From the NCBI GenBank assembly GCA_910588635.1, contig CAJUPW010000021.1:1-47302 (forward strand): DNA of 47,302 nt, read 5' to 3'. Positions within the stretch are counted from its first letter, which is position 1, and the number at the start of each line of letters is the position of its first letter. Of this stretch, positions 24,001 to 32,095 are shown piece after piece. Made by a program: the position numbers and the translations under genes. This DNA is from an uncultured Oscillospiraceae bacterium. Lineage in GTDB: Bacteria; Bacillota; Clostridia; Oscillospirales; Oscillospiraceae. The notes under the pieces were generated by a model. That model was not told where the DNA came from. It saw nothing but the letters and a program-made list of their open reading frames with translations, and ran no database searches.

Positions 24001-24029
24001 ATTTTACAGGGATTTCACAACAGTGTCAT
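24001..24029 (-). promoter_or_regulatory. folT operon promoter within the end of fchA
   Basis: On the minus strand ATGACA (24024-24029), 17 bases, TAAAAT (24001-24006). The -10 box contains the fchA stop codon (24004-24006), and transcription would start near 23994, right at the aptamer. Readthrough from fchA would also carry the riboswitch. Confidence 0.65.
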
Positions 24030-24630
24030 AGATCTGATCGGCCAGGGGCAGCGCCTTGGCCAGCAAGGCCTCGCCCTTGGCGCGGTAATCCTCGGCCAGC
24101 TCCTTGTTTTTCAGGCTGCCGATGTTGATGAGCACGTTGAGCCAGGCGCCCTGGATGGCGGCGCGCAGAGACAGGGCGGACACGCCCAGGTCGCTGGCGG
24201 CGCTGTCGTTGCTTTTGCCCAGGATAGAGGCGGTGAGCTCCAGAGTCTCCACGGCCAGCTCCATCATCTCAAAGGGAGTCTTGGTGCAGCCCTCCAGACC
24301 CTTCTGAATGGCGGCGGAGCGGGCGGCCTTCTCCTCGTCGGTGGCCTTGGGCATGCCGAAGGCGGCGCTGACCACGTTGAAGGCCTCGGTGTCCCGGTCC
24401 ATCACGTCCACAAAGCGGGCCTTCAGGTCCAGCGCCTTAGCCTGAGCGGACTGGGCCAGCTCCTCAAACTCGGCGTACTTCTTCTTGCCCACGGTGAGGC
24501 CGCACACCATGGCGGTGAGGGCGGCGCCCAGGGCGCCCTCCAGGGCGGCGGCGGAACCGCCGCCGGGGGCGGGGGCGTCGGAGGCCAGCAGGTCCACAAA
24601 CTCGGCGGTTTTCAGCTCAGCTAATTTCAT
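24004..24630 (-). CDS. fchA: Formimidoyltetrahydrofolate cyclodeaminase
   Basis: A 208-residue all-helical enzyme turning 5-formimino-THF into 5,10-methenyl-THF and ammonia. Family segments: LASDAPAPGGGSAAALEGALGAALTAMVCGLTVGKK (the glycine-rich folate site), MDRDTEAFNVVSAAFGMPKATDEEK, and the C-terminal ALSLRAAIQGAWLNVLINIGSLKN. It corresponds to the C-terminal half of mammalian FTCD, here a separate protein. ATG 24630 follows GGAGA. ftcD lies 66 bases upstream on the same strand, with a hairpin between. Its product feeds the C1 pool that the riboswitch senses. Confidence 0.94.
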   Translation of the reverse strand: MKLAELKTAEFVDLLASDAPAPGGGSAAALEGALGAALTAMVCGLTVGKKKYAEFEELAQSAQAKALDLKARFVDVMDRDTEAFNVVSAAFGMPKATDEEKAARSAAIQKGLEGCTKTPFEMMELAVETLELTASILGKSNDSAASDLGVSALSLRAAIQGAWLNVLINIGSLKNKELAEDYRAKGEALLAKALPLADQIYDTVVKSL

Positions 24631-24661
24631 AGCCTATCTTCTCCAATCTGTATTTTTTGGA

Positions 24662-24683
24662 TTCCGCCCCCGCGGGGGCGGAA
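24662..24683 (-). promoter_or_regulatory. Intercistronic hairpin between ftcD and fchA
   Basis: TTCCGCCCC (24662-24670), loop CGCG, GGGGCGGAA (24675-24683). There is no U run on the minus strand, so it is more likely an RNA-processing or stability element than a terminator. Confidence 0.55.
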
Positions 24684-24696
24684 ATAAAGATGTTTT

Positions 24697-25611
24697 TTAC
24701 TTCATGTCCAGGAGGTGATACTCCATGATCTGGTTGTGGCAGTCGAAGTCACGGGCCTTCAGGTAGAACTCGGCGCAGTCGATCATGGCCTTGGCGGGGG
24801 TGAGGCCCACGATCTCGCTGTCCACGATATAGGTGCCGTAGCGCTCGGCCAGGGACCGGACCATCTCATAGACCACGTACAGGGGGGTGTCCTCGTAGTT
24901 GACCATGTTCATGGACACCTGGGCGATGCCCCGGTCCTCCATCATGAAGCCCATGGCCTTGCAGCTGCGGAAGCCGCCGGAGGAGCCGCGGATGACCTTG
25001 GCGATCTTCTTGGCGACCTCCACGTCGGAGGTGGCCAGGTTGATGTTGAAGGCCACCAGAGGCATGCGGGCGCCGATGGCGGTGATGCCGGCGGTGGGGT
25101 GAATCTTCCGCTCGCCGAAGTCGGGAGCCCAGTCGGGCTGGAGCAGCTTCTCAGGCATACCCTCGAACTCGCCCTTGCGGCAGGTGGCCAGGTTGCGGCG
25201 CTCGGGCCGGGCGGCGGAGTCCTCATACAGGAAGGAGGGTATCTTCAGCTCGTCCCAGATGCGCTGGCCCAGGCGGCGGGTCAGCTCCACGCACTCCTCC
25301 ACGGTCACGTCCTTGGACTGGGGGACGAAGGGGATCACGTCGGTGGCGCCCATGCGCTTGTGCTCGCCCTTGTGCTTGGTCATGTCGATGACCTCGGCGG
25401 CCTTCTTAGTGAGCTGAAAGGCGACCTCCTCGATGGCGTCGATATTGCCGATGAGGGTGAACACGCAGCGGTTGTGGTTGCCGTCGGTCTGGGCGTCGAA
25501 GAGGGTGCAGCCAGGCACGCTCTCGGCGACCTTCACCAGGGCATTGTAGGCAGCCTCGTCCTTCTCCTTGCTGCAGCTGAAATTGGGGATGCACTCGACT
25601 AACTTTGCCAT
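24697..25611 (-). CDS. ftcD: Glutamate formimidoyltransferase
   Basis: A 304-residue enzyme moving the formimino group of N-formimino-L-glutamate to THF. The start MAKLVECIPNFSCSKEKD is the family hallmark; DGNHNRCVFTLIG, KHKGEHKRMGATDVIPFVPQSKDVT and ITAIGARMPLVAFNINLATSDVEVAKKIAKVIRGSSGGFRSCKAMG follow, with the catalytic His in the KGEHKRMG region. It is the N-terminal half of the bifunctional mammalian protein. ATG 25611 follows AGGAGG by 8 bases. Upstream is the LysR gene on the same strand, 122 bases away. It closes the histidine/urocanate route to glutamate with HutU and HutI. Confidence 0.96.
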   Translation of the reverse strand: MAKLVECIPNFSCSKEKDEAAYNALVKVAESVPGCTLFDAQTDGNHNRCVFTLIGNIDAIEEVAFQLTKKAAEVIDMTKHKGEHKRMGATDVIPFVPQSKDVTVEECVELTRRLGQRIWDELKIPSFLYEDSAARPERRNLATCRKGEFEGMPEKLLQPDWAPDFGERKIHPTAGITAIGARMPLVAFNINLATSDVEVAKKIAKVIRGSSGGFRSCKAMGFMMEDRGIAQVSMNMVNYEDTPLYVVYEMVRSLAERYGTYIVDSEIVGLTPAKAMIDCAEFYLKARDFDCHNQIMEYHLLDMK

Positions 25612-25733
25612 GTTGATTTCCTCCTAAATGTATTTTTCGCCGGGTTCTTGTTTCAGGTGACACTATTATATTGGATAAGCGCCAAATAAGCAACGGGGGG
25701 ACAAAGGTTTTTTTGTCAAAGCGCTTAAAAATA

Positions 25734-26621
25734 TTAAGTCCGCTCCACCGCCAGCTCCAAAAACCGTCTGACGCGGCCGCTCTGATAGGGATTGTCCTCC
25801 CACACCAGGATGGGGTAGGACTTGGCGGCAAACTCCAGCACCGGCTTGGTGTAGACAGGGGAGCCGGGGTGGGCCTCCACAATGGACCTGGGCAAAAAGC
25901 CCACCCCGAAGCCGGCCTGAACCATCTGCATCTCCATGGGGGTATCGTAGCAGTGACAGGCCACGTTGGGGGTGAAGCCCGCCCGGCGGCACTCATCGAT
26001 CAGGTCCCGGCTGTAGCCCCACAGGTCGTCGCTGCGCAGCAGGCACATGGGCGCGTCCCGAAGGGCCTGAATGGGGACGGATTCCTGCCCCGGCGCGGGG
26101 TCGGTGCTCTCACACATCACCAGCTCCAGGGGGTCCTCCCCCAGCACCCGCTCCCGCAGGCCGCGGGACCGCTCCGACTGGCTGCGCAGGAACAGCAGGT
26201 GGAGCTCCCCCCGGCTCAGGTCGTCCAGCAGGTCGCCGGGGGACCCCATCCGCACGTACAGCTCCACCTGGGGATATTTTTTATGGTACTCCCGCATCAG
26301 GCTGGTGGCGATCTGTATGTCAGAGTAGATAACGCCCAGCTTGAGCTGGCCCCGGACCCCGGCGTCCACGTCCCGAACGCTGTCCGCCATGGTCCGCAGG
26401 CTCTGAAACATCTGCCGGCTGTGCCGGTAGAGGCACTGGCCCGCCTCGGTGAGCTCCACCCCTTTGTTGGTGCGCAGAAAAAGCGTGACCCCCAGCTCGT
26501 CCTCCAGCAAGGCCAACTGCCGGCTGACCGGGGGCTGGGCCACATGGAGCTCCCGGGCGGCGCCGGATATGCTCCCTTCGTCCGCCACGGCGGCGAAATA
26601 TTCCAGCTGCTTGAAATTCAT
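25734..26621 (-). CDS. LysR-family regulator, probable hut regulator
   Basis: A 295-residue LysR protein with HTH MNFKQLEYFAAVADEGSISGAARELHVAQPPVSRQLALLEDELGVTLFLR and the effector domain starting GQLKLGVIYSDIQIATSLM. It diverges from hutU across a 179-base region that contains a perfect inverted repeat (26669-26689), the expected LysR site. ftcD follows on the same strand. ATG 26621 follows AAAGGA. Most characterised hut operons use HutC or HutP; a LysR protein as regulator is less usual. Urocanate or formiminoglutamate would be natural effectors, but that is a guess. Confidence 0.93.
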   Translation of the reverse strand: MNFKQLEYFAAVADEGSISGAARELHVAQPPVSRQLALLEDELGVTLFLRTNKGVELTEAGQCLYRHSRQMFQSLRTMADSVRDVDAGVRGQLKLGVIYSDIQIATSLMREYHKKYPQVELYVRMGSPGDLLDDLSRGELHLLFLRSQSERSRGLRERVLGEDPLELVMCESTDPAPGQESVPIQALRDAPMCLLRSDDLWGYSRDLIDECRRAGFTPNVACHCYDTPMEMQMVQAGFGVGFLPRSIVEAHPGSPVYTKPVLEFAAKSYPILVWEDNPYQSGRVRRFLELAVERT

Positions 26622-26668
26622 AACGTTGTCCTTTCTGCCAAAAACAAACCTTGAAATTTGTTGAAAGC

Positions 26669-26689
26669 GCCATACTATTTTTATATGGC
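26669..26689. promoter_or_regulatory. Inverted repeat, probable LysR site of the hut region
   Basis: GCCATA (26669-26674), nine A/T-rich bases, TATGGC (26684-26689). It lies 6 bases before a TATAAT (26695-26700) that has no matching -35. A second box pair, TTTTCA, 17 bases, TAAAAT (about 26709-26737), lies nearer hutU. Confidence 0.65.
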
Positions 26690-26800
26690 AATTATATAAT
26701 ACAAGTGCTTTTCATTTTATCAGGTTTTTGTTAAAATACAATACACAAAAAGCAATTCCCAACTGTCTACTTAATATTTTTAAGAAACGGAGGAATTTTT

Positions 26801-28816
26801 ATGAATCTCGCAGACGCCATGACCATCAAGCTGGACTACGACCTGCCCGAGTACCCCGCCTTTGATCCCCAGTACCGCCGGGCCCCCCGCCGCGAGTCCC
26901 ACCTGTCCGAGGCCGACAAGGCCCTGGCCATCAAGAATGCCCTGCGCTACATCCACCCCGACCATCACGCCCAGATGGCCAAGGAGTTCGCCCAGGAGCT
27001 GGAGGAGCACGGCCGCATCTACGGCTACCGCTTCCGCCCCCAGGGCAAGCTGTACGGCAAGCCCATCGAGGAGTACAAGGGCAACTGCACCGAGGCCAAG
27101 GCCTTCCAGGTGATGATCGACAACAACCTGGACTTCGACATCGCCCTGTACCCCTATGAGCTGGTCACCTACGGCGAGACCGGCCAGGTCTGCCAGAACT
27201 GGATGCAGTACCGCCTGATCCGGAAGTATCTGGAGGTCATGACCGACGAGCAGACCCTGGTGGTCATGTCCGGCCACCCCCTGGGCCTGTTCCACAGCCA
27301 CAAGATGGCCCCCCGCTGCATCATTTCCAACGGCCTGATGGTGGGCATGTACGACAACCAGAAGGACTTCAACCGGGCCGCCGCCATCGGCGTGGCCAAC
27401 TACGGCCAGATGACCGCCGGCGGCTGGATGTACATCGGCCCCCAGGGCATCGTCCACGGCACCTTCAACACCCTGCTCAACGCCGGCCGCCTGAAGCTGG
27501 GCATCCCAGAGGACGGCAACCTGGCCGGACGGCTGTTCGTCACCGCCGGTCTGGGCGGCATGTCGGGCGCTCAGGGCAAGGCCGCTGAGATCGCCGGCGC
27601 CGCCTCCATCATCGCCGAGGTGGATGACTCCCGCATCGAGACCCGCTACACCCAGGGCTGGGTGAGCCACCGCACCTCCGATCTGGCCGAGGCCGTGAAG
27701 ATCGCCCAGGAGCACCAGGCCAAGAAGGAGCCCTGTGCCGTGGCCTATCACGGCAACGTGGTGGACCTGCTGGAGTACGTCCTGGAGAACAACGTCCACG
27801 TGGACCTGCTCAGCGATCAGACCTCCTGCCATGTGCCCTACGACGGCGGCTACTGCCCCCAGGGCCTTACCTTCGAGGAGCGCACCAGAATGCTGGACGA
27901 GGACCCCGAGCAGTTCGCCAAGCTGGTGGACAAGACCCTCCAGCACCACTATGAGCTGGTCTGCAAGCTCCACGAGAAAGGCACCTACTTCTTCGACTAC
28001 GGCAACGCCTTCCTCAAGGCCGTGTACGACACCGGCGTCAAGTCCATCTGCAAGAACGGGGAGAACGACCTGGACGGCTTTATCTTCCCCTCCTACGTGG
28101 AGGACATCCTGGGTCCCTGTCTGTTTGACTACGGCTACGGCCCCTTCCGCTGGTGCTGCCTGTCCCGGAATCCCGAGGATCTGGACAAGACCGACGCCGC
28201 CGCCGCCGAGTATATCAAGGCGCACAACCGCCGCTATCAGGACTATGACAACTATGTCTGGTGCCGGGACGCCAAGAAGAACAAGCTGGTCGTCGGCACC
28301 CAGTGCCGCATCCTGTATCAGGACGCCATGGGCCGCATGAACATCGCCCTGAAGTTCAACGAGATGGTCCGCAACGGCGAGATCGGCCCCGTCATGCTGG
28401 GCCGCGACCACCACGACACCGGCGGGACCGACTCCCCCTTCCGCGAGACCTCCAACATCAAGGACGGCTCCAACATTATGGCTGAGATGGCCACCCAGTG
28501 CTACGCCGGCAACGCCGCCCGGGGCATGAGCCTCATCGCCCTGCACAACGGCGGCGGCGTGGGCATCGGCAAGTCCATCAACGGCGGCTTCGGCATGGTG
28601 CTGGACGGCTCCGAGCGGGTGGACACCATCCTGAAGATGTCCATGCCCTGGGACACCATGATCGGCGTCTCCCGCCGCAACTGGGCCGGCAACCCCAACT
28701 CCATGTCCACCGTGGCCGAGTACAACGAGATGTACAAGGGCCAGGACCACATCACTCTGCCCTACCTCGCTGACGACGCCATCGTCGCCGAGGCCCTCAA
28801 GAGCATCCAGGGCTGA
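26801..28816 (+). CDS. hutU: Urocanate hydratase
   Basis: A 671-residue NAD-dependent urocanase turning urocanate into 4-imidazolone-5-propanoate. Family segments include VMSGHPLGLFHSHKMAPRCIISNG, YGQMTAGGWMYIGPQGIVHGTFNTLLNAGR, the NAD-site region FVTAGLGGMSGAQGKAAEIAG, DQTSCHVPYDGGYCPQGL (with the active-site cysteine region), and LGRDHHDTGGTDSPFRETSNIKDGSN. The longer form of about 670 residues is the type common in Firmicutes and eukaryotes. ATG 26801 follows GGAGGAATTTTT. hutI follows after 73 bases with a hairpin between. Coding is strongly biased to GC-ending codons, suggesting high expression. Confidence 0.98.
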   Translation: MNLADAMTIKLDYDLPEYPAFDPQYRRAPRRESHLSEADKALAIKNALRYIHPDHHAQMAKEFAQELEEHGRIYGYRFRPQGKLYGKPIEEYKGNCTEAKAFQVMIDNNLDFDIALYPYELVTYGETGQVCQNWMQYRLIRKYLEVMTDEQTLVVMSGHPLGLFHSHKMAPRCIISNGLMVGMYDNQKDFNRAAAIGVANYGQMTAGGWMYIGPQGIVHGTFNTLLNAGRLKLGIPEDGNLAGRLFVTAGLGGMSGAQGKAAEIAGAASIIAEVDDSRIETRYTQGWVSHRTSDLAEAVKIAQEHQAKKEPCAVAYHGNVVDLLEYVLENNVHVDLLSDQTSCHVPYDGGYCPQGLTFEERTRMLDEDPEQFAKLVDKTLQHHYELVCKLHEKGTYFFDYGNAFLKAVYDTGVKSICKNGENDLDGFIFPSYVEDILGPCLFDYGYGPFRWCCLSRNPEDLDKTDAAAAEYIKAHNRRYQDYDNYVWCRDAKKNKLVVGTQCRILYQDAMGRMNIALKFNEMVRNGEIGPVMLGRDHHDTGGTDSPFRETSNIKDGSNIMAEMATQCYAGNAARGMSLIALHNGGGVGIGKSINGGFGMVLDGSERVDTILKMSMPWDTMIGVSRRNWAGNPNSMSTVAEYNEMYKGQDHITLPYLADDAIVAEALKSIQG

Positions 28817-28838
28817 TTACAGCAAAATATTAACAGAT

Positions 28839-28872
28839 AAAAGAGGGGGCGTCCCACGACGTCCCCTCTTTT
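28839..28872 (+). promoter_or_regulatory. Hairpin between hutU and hutI (attenuator-like)
   Basis: AAAAGAGGGG and CGT pair with ACG and CCCCTCTTTT (one G-U pair), loop CCCACG. The stem ends in CTCTTTT but the U run lies in the stem. It can lower hutI-lrp expression relative to hutU. Confidence 0.6.
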
Positions 28873-28889
28873 GGAAAGGAAGGAGCAAC

Positions 28890-30113
28890 ATGAAAACCAT
28901 TGTCACCAATATCGGCATGCTGGCTACTCCCCAGGGGACCGGCCCCAAAAAGGGTCCGGACCAGGGGAACATTCAGATTCTGAAAGACGCCTGGGTCCTG
29001 ATGGAGGACGGTCTGATCTCCCAGGTGGGCGCTGGCCCCACCCCGGCGGCGGACAAGACCATCGACGCCGGAGGCAATTTGGTCACTCCCGGCCTGGTGG
29101 ACGCCCACACCCACCTCATCTTCGGCGGCTGGCGGCAGAACGAGCTGGGCTTGAAGCTCCACGGCAAGACCTACCTGGAGATTCAGAACGCCGGCGGCGG
29201 CATCCAGTCCACCACCAACGCCACCCGCCAGTCCACCGAGGAGGAGCTGACCCTGAAGGCGAAGCAGGCCCTGGACGAGATGCTCCACTTCGGCGTTACC
29301 ACCATGGAGGCCAAGAGCGGCTACGGTCTGGCCACCGAACACGAGCTCAAGGCGCTGCAGGTCATCAAAAACCTGAACGACCGCCACGTCATGGACATCG
29401 TGGCCACCTTTATGGGGGCCCATCTGGTGCCCGCCGAGTACAAGTCCAATCGGGCGGAGTACATCCGGCTGGTGTGCGAGGAGATGATGCCCAAGGTGAA
29501 GGAGCAGGGAATCGCCAAATTCTGCGACGTGTTCTGCGAGGCCGACACCTTTACGGCGGAGGAGTCCCGGCAGGTGCTGGAGGCCGGCTTGAAGTACGGC
29601 CTGCGCCCCAAGATTCACGCCGACGAAATCGAGGCCATCGGCGGCTCCGTGCTGGCCGGTGAGCTCGGAGCCATCTCCGCCGAGCACCTCATCGTCTGCC
29701 CCCCCGATGGCATCGCCAGCCTGGCAAAGGGCGGGGTGGTGGCCTGTCTGCTGCCCGCCACCAGCTTCTATCTGGGGGCCGTTTTCGCCCCCGCCCGGGA
29801 TATGGTCAACGCCGGCGTCCCCGTGGCCATGGCCACCGACTTCAACCCCGGCTCCTGTCCCTGTCTCAACCTGCAGTTCGTCATCAACCTGGGCTGCCTG
29901 AAGTACAAGCTCACCCCGGAGGAGGTCCTTACCGCCGTCACCCTCAACGCCGCCTGCGCCATCGACATGGCGGACAAAGTGGGCACCGCCGAGCCGGGCA
30001 AGCAGGGCGACCTGGTAATCTGGGACGCCCCCGACCTGGACTACATCTGCTACCGCATGGGCAGCAATCTGGCCAAGACCGTCATTAAAAAGGGCGCGGT
30101 GGTAGTTGACTGA
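28890..30113 (+). CDS. hutI: Imidazolonepropionase
   Basis: A 407-residue amidohydrolase opening imidazolone-5-propanoate to N-formimino-L-glutamate. The metal motif is DAHTHLIFGGWRQNELGLKLHGKTYLEIQNAGGGIQSTTNATR. Later ligands and family motifs are ATFMGAHLVPAEY, IHADEIEAIGGS, ISAEHLIV, LLPATSFYLG and ATDFNPGSCPCLNLQFVINLGC. ATG 28890 follows AAGGAAGGAG. Its TGA overlaps the ATG of the Lrp gene by one base. With HutU, FtcD and FchA it completes urocanate breakdown. Confidence 0.97.
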   Translation: MKTIVTNIGMLATPQGTGPKKGPDQGNIQILKDAWVLMEDGLISQVGAGPTPAADKTIDAGGNLVTPGLVDAHTHLIFGGWRQNELGLKLHGKTYLEIQNAGGGIQSTTNATRQSTEEELTLKAKQALDEMLHFGVTTMEAKSGYGLATEHELKALQVIKNLNDRHVMDIVATFMGAHLVPAEYKSNRAEYIRLVCEEMMPKVKEQGIAKFCDVFCEADTFTAEESRQVLEAGLKYGLRPKIHADEIEAIGGSVLAGELGAISAEHLIVCPPDGIASLAKGGVVACLLPATSFYLGAVFAPARDMVNAGVPVAMATDFNPGSCPCLNLQFVINLGCLKYKLTPEEVLTAVTLNAACAIDMADKVGTAEPGKQGDLVIWDAPDLDYICYRMGSNLAKTVIKKGAVVVD

Positions 30114-30550
30114 TGGACCGCACCGACTATCAGATTTTAAATCTGCTCCAGGCGGACAGCCGCACCACATTAAAGACCATCGGAGACAGGGTGGGTCTTA
30201 CCGCCCCCGCTGTCTCCGAGCGCATCCGCCGCATGGAGGAAAAGGAGATCATCAAAAGCTTCTCGGTCCATGTGGACCGTACGCTGCTGGACAGCAGCCT
30301 GACAGGCTTTATCCTGGTGGCGGTCTTTCCTGAGAAATACGGCCCCTTCTGCCAGTTCTGTGAGGACGCCCCCGCTATCACCGCCCATCACCATCTGGTG
30401 GGCAAGCTAAACGCCTTGCTGCGCTTCGCGGTCAAGGACACACGGGAGCTGGATGCTCTGCTGGCCGCCATCAAGCGGTACGGCGACTCCCAGACCTCGG
30501 TGGAGCTGGGGGCCTATTTTGAGCGGAAGGATATCCCACTCCCCAAATAA
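30113..30550 (+). CDS. Lrp/AsnC-family regulator
   Basis: A 145-residue protein with an N-terminal HTH (MDRTDYQILNLLQADSRTTLKTIGDRVGLTAPAVSERIRRMEEKEIIKSFSV) and a C-terminal RAM effector domain (LTGFILVAVFPEKYGPFCQFCEDAPAITAHHHLVGKLNALLRFAVKDTRELDALL). It is translationally coupled to hutI through the TGATG overlap, so it is made with the pathway enzymes. It likely senses an amino acid, plausibly histidine or glutamate. Whether it acts on this cluster or elsewhere is unknown. A strong hairpin follows. Confidence 0.94.
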   Translation: MDRTDYQILNLLQADSRTTLKTIGDRVGLTAPAVSERIRRMEEKEIIKSFSVHVDRTLLDSSLTGFILVAVFPEKYGPFCQFCEDAPAITAHHHLVGKLNALLRFAVKDTRELDALLAAIKRYGDSQTSVELGAYFERKDIPLPK

Positions 30551-30556
30551 GCCGAA

Positions 30557-30600
30557 AGCGGCCAGCCGGAGTTTTCCGGCTGGCCGCTGGTCTGTTTCAG
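30557..30600 (+). terminator. Hairpin ending the hutU-hutI-lrp transcript
   Basis: A 14-bp stem (30557-30570 with 30575-30588, AGCGGCCAGCCGGA and complement), loop GTTT, then GGTCTGTTTC. The U run is poor. It may also serve the convergent hemerythrin gene. Confidence 0.65.
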
Positions 30601-30607
30601 TGGTTCC

Positions 30608-31981
30608 TCAGGCTTTCTTCAGCTTTGCGCAGAAAGCGTCGATTTTCTCTTTGATCTCATCGGGCTTCAGATATTTCAGCAAATAGCCAGCCGGCTTCAA
30701 AGAGAGCAGCTCCCGCACAAGCTGCGGGTCGTCGCGGCCGGTGAGGAAGATGACCGGGATTTTCGCGAACTCCTTGGCGGAGCGGAGCATCTCCAGCGTC
30801 TGCTTTCCGTTGCACACCGGCATCTCGTAGTCCAGCAGGACCAGGTCGGGCTTATCCAGAGTGATGGTCCGGATGGCGGCCACCCCGGACTCCGCCAGAA
30901 CCACCTGGTAATCCTGAGCCAGCAGCTTTTGGATGCTCTGCCGCACGGTGAGGGAATCGTCCACCACCAGCACCTTCAGCCGGGTGTCGGACTCCTCCTC
31001 CTGGACCTCCGCCTCGCGCTTGGCCAGATATTTCTCCACCTCGCTCATGGCGTTTTGGGGCTCGATGGGAGTGCCAACACCATCCTCCAGCATGTGGGGC
31101 GCAATGGCGCAGTAGGCGAAATAGCCCGCGCCGCCTGTGTTGAACAGCAGACTGACCTGGGGCTTCTCCCGCTTAAATACCTTTTGGAACTGCTCGTAGG
31201 ACAGGAGGTTTTCCTCTTTCAGCTCGTAGGTCTTTACGTCGGGGAGCTGCTCCATTACCCGCCCCACGAACTGACGGGCCGTATATCGGGCAGCGTTGAT
31301 AAGCATGGAGTCCAGCTTGCAGGTCTGAAGGCCCATCACCCTTCCTACCGTGTTGATGAGCAGCTTCTCCTCAAAGGCCAGAATGACCTCCTGCTTTTTC
31401 TCTCCCTGACTGGGCCCGTATACCAGGCGGTAGTACACGCCCTTTCCGAACTTTTCTCCGCCGTAGATATCGCTGATGGCCTGAGCCTCCAGGCGGAACA
31501 TATCAAACAGCAGCTGAACGATCACCTTTTTGATTGCGCCCAGCTCCTCGCCGGGCAGGAGGCGGTCCCAATTGCTGATGCGCTCCCCCACAATGGCCTG
31601 ATCCTCCGTCATAGTGTGGCCGATCAGCCATCCGGTGCAGACGCCTAGAAAGTGGTCCACCGCGTCCGGGGCGTAGCCGGTCTGTTCCAGCTCCTGCTCC
31701 AGGGCGGGGAGGGTGTCCTGCCGGAAGCTGTGATGGATGCGCCGGTGCTGCTCCAGCCCCTCGTAGCCGACGGACTCCATGTAGGCCTCTTCGTCTTTAA
31801 AATGGGTCACCGCATGGCTTTTGAAATACTTGATTCCCTCCTGGCATGTCCACTGGCTGTCCTTTTCCTCCTCGCGAAAGGAAAACAGCTTATTGATAAT
31901 CTTAAACAGCCGCTGGTGCTCCTTGTCGATCACTTCCACGCCGATATTATATTCATCCCGCCATTCAAATTCAGCTTCCAT
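30608..31981 (-). CDS. Hemerythrin - (CheX-like) middle domain - receiver protein
   Basis: The 457-residue protein has three parts. Residues 5-130: a bacteriohemerythrin with its di-iron ligands visible (His22 in DKEHQRL, His56/His60 and Glu64 in HAVTHFKDEE, His79 and His83, His122 and Asp127 in GWLIGHTMTED). Residues 140-310: an alpha/beta domain (EVILAFEEKLLINTVGRVMG, LDSMLINAARYTARQFVGRVM, PQVSLLFNTGGAGYFAYCAIAP) that resembles CheX/CheC phosphatases, a tentative call. Residues 335-457: a CheY-type receiver (Asp341/342, phospho-acceptor Asp384 in LLDYEMP, Lys436). ATG 31981 follows GGGAGG by 8 bases. It appears to be an oxygen- or iron-sensing response regulator with no output domain of its own. 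It stands alone on its strand between hut and clpC. Confidence 0.85.
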   Translation of the reverse strand: MEAEFEWRDEYNIGVEVIDKEHQRLFKIINKLFSFREEEKDSQWTCQEGIKYFKSHAVTHFKDEEAYMESVGYEGLEQHRRIHHSFRQDTLPALEQELEQTGYAPDAVDHFLGVCTGWLIGHTMTEDQAIVGERISNWDRLLPGEELGAIKKVIVQLLFDMFRLEAQAISDIYGGEKFGKGVYYRLVYGPSQGEKKQEVILAFEEKLLINTVGRVMGLQTCKLDSMLINAARYTARQFVGRVMEQLPDVKTYELKEENLLSYEQFQKVFKREKPQVSLLFNTGGAGYFAYCAIAPHMLEDGVGTPIEPQNAMSEVEKYLAKREAEVQEEESDTRLKVLVVDDSLTVRQSIQKLLAQDYQVVLAESGVAAIRTITLDKPDLVLLDYEMPVCNGKQTLEMLRSAKEFAKIPVIFLTGRDDPQLVRELLSLKPAGYLLKYLKPDEIKEKIDAFCAKLKKA

Positions 31982-32095
31982 AGCCACAACCTCCCGGTGA
32001 AAATATAATTGCAAACCAATTATACATGATGGGAGCCTTTTTGGCAAGGAAATTCCTAACGGCAGCGCAAGCCACCCGTCATACGGTGGTTTTGA

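Noticed and set aside
26780..28750. Minus-strand open frame (656 codons) opposite hutU
   Set aside because: Shadow of the strongly biased hutU codon use; low-complexity Val/Gly/Leu/Gln/His content and no motif.
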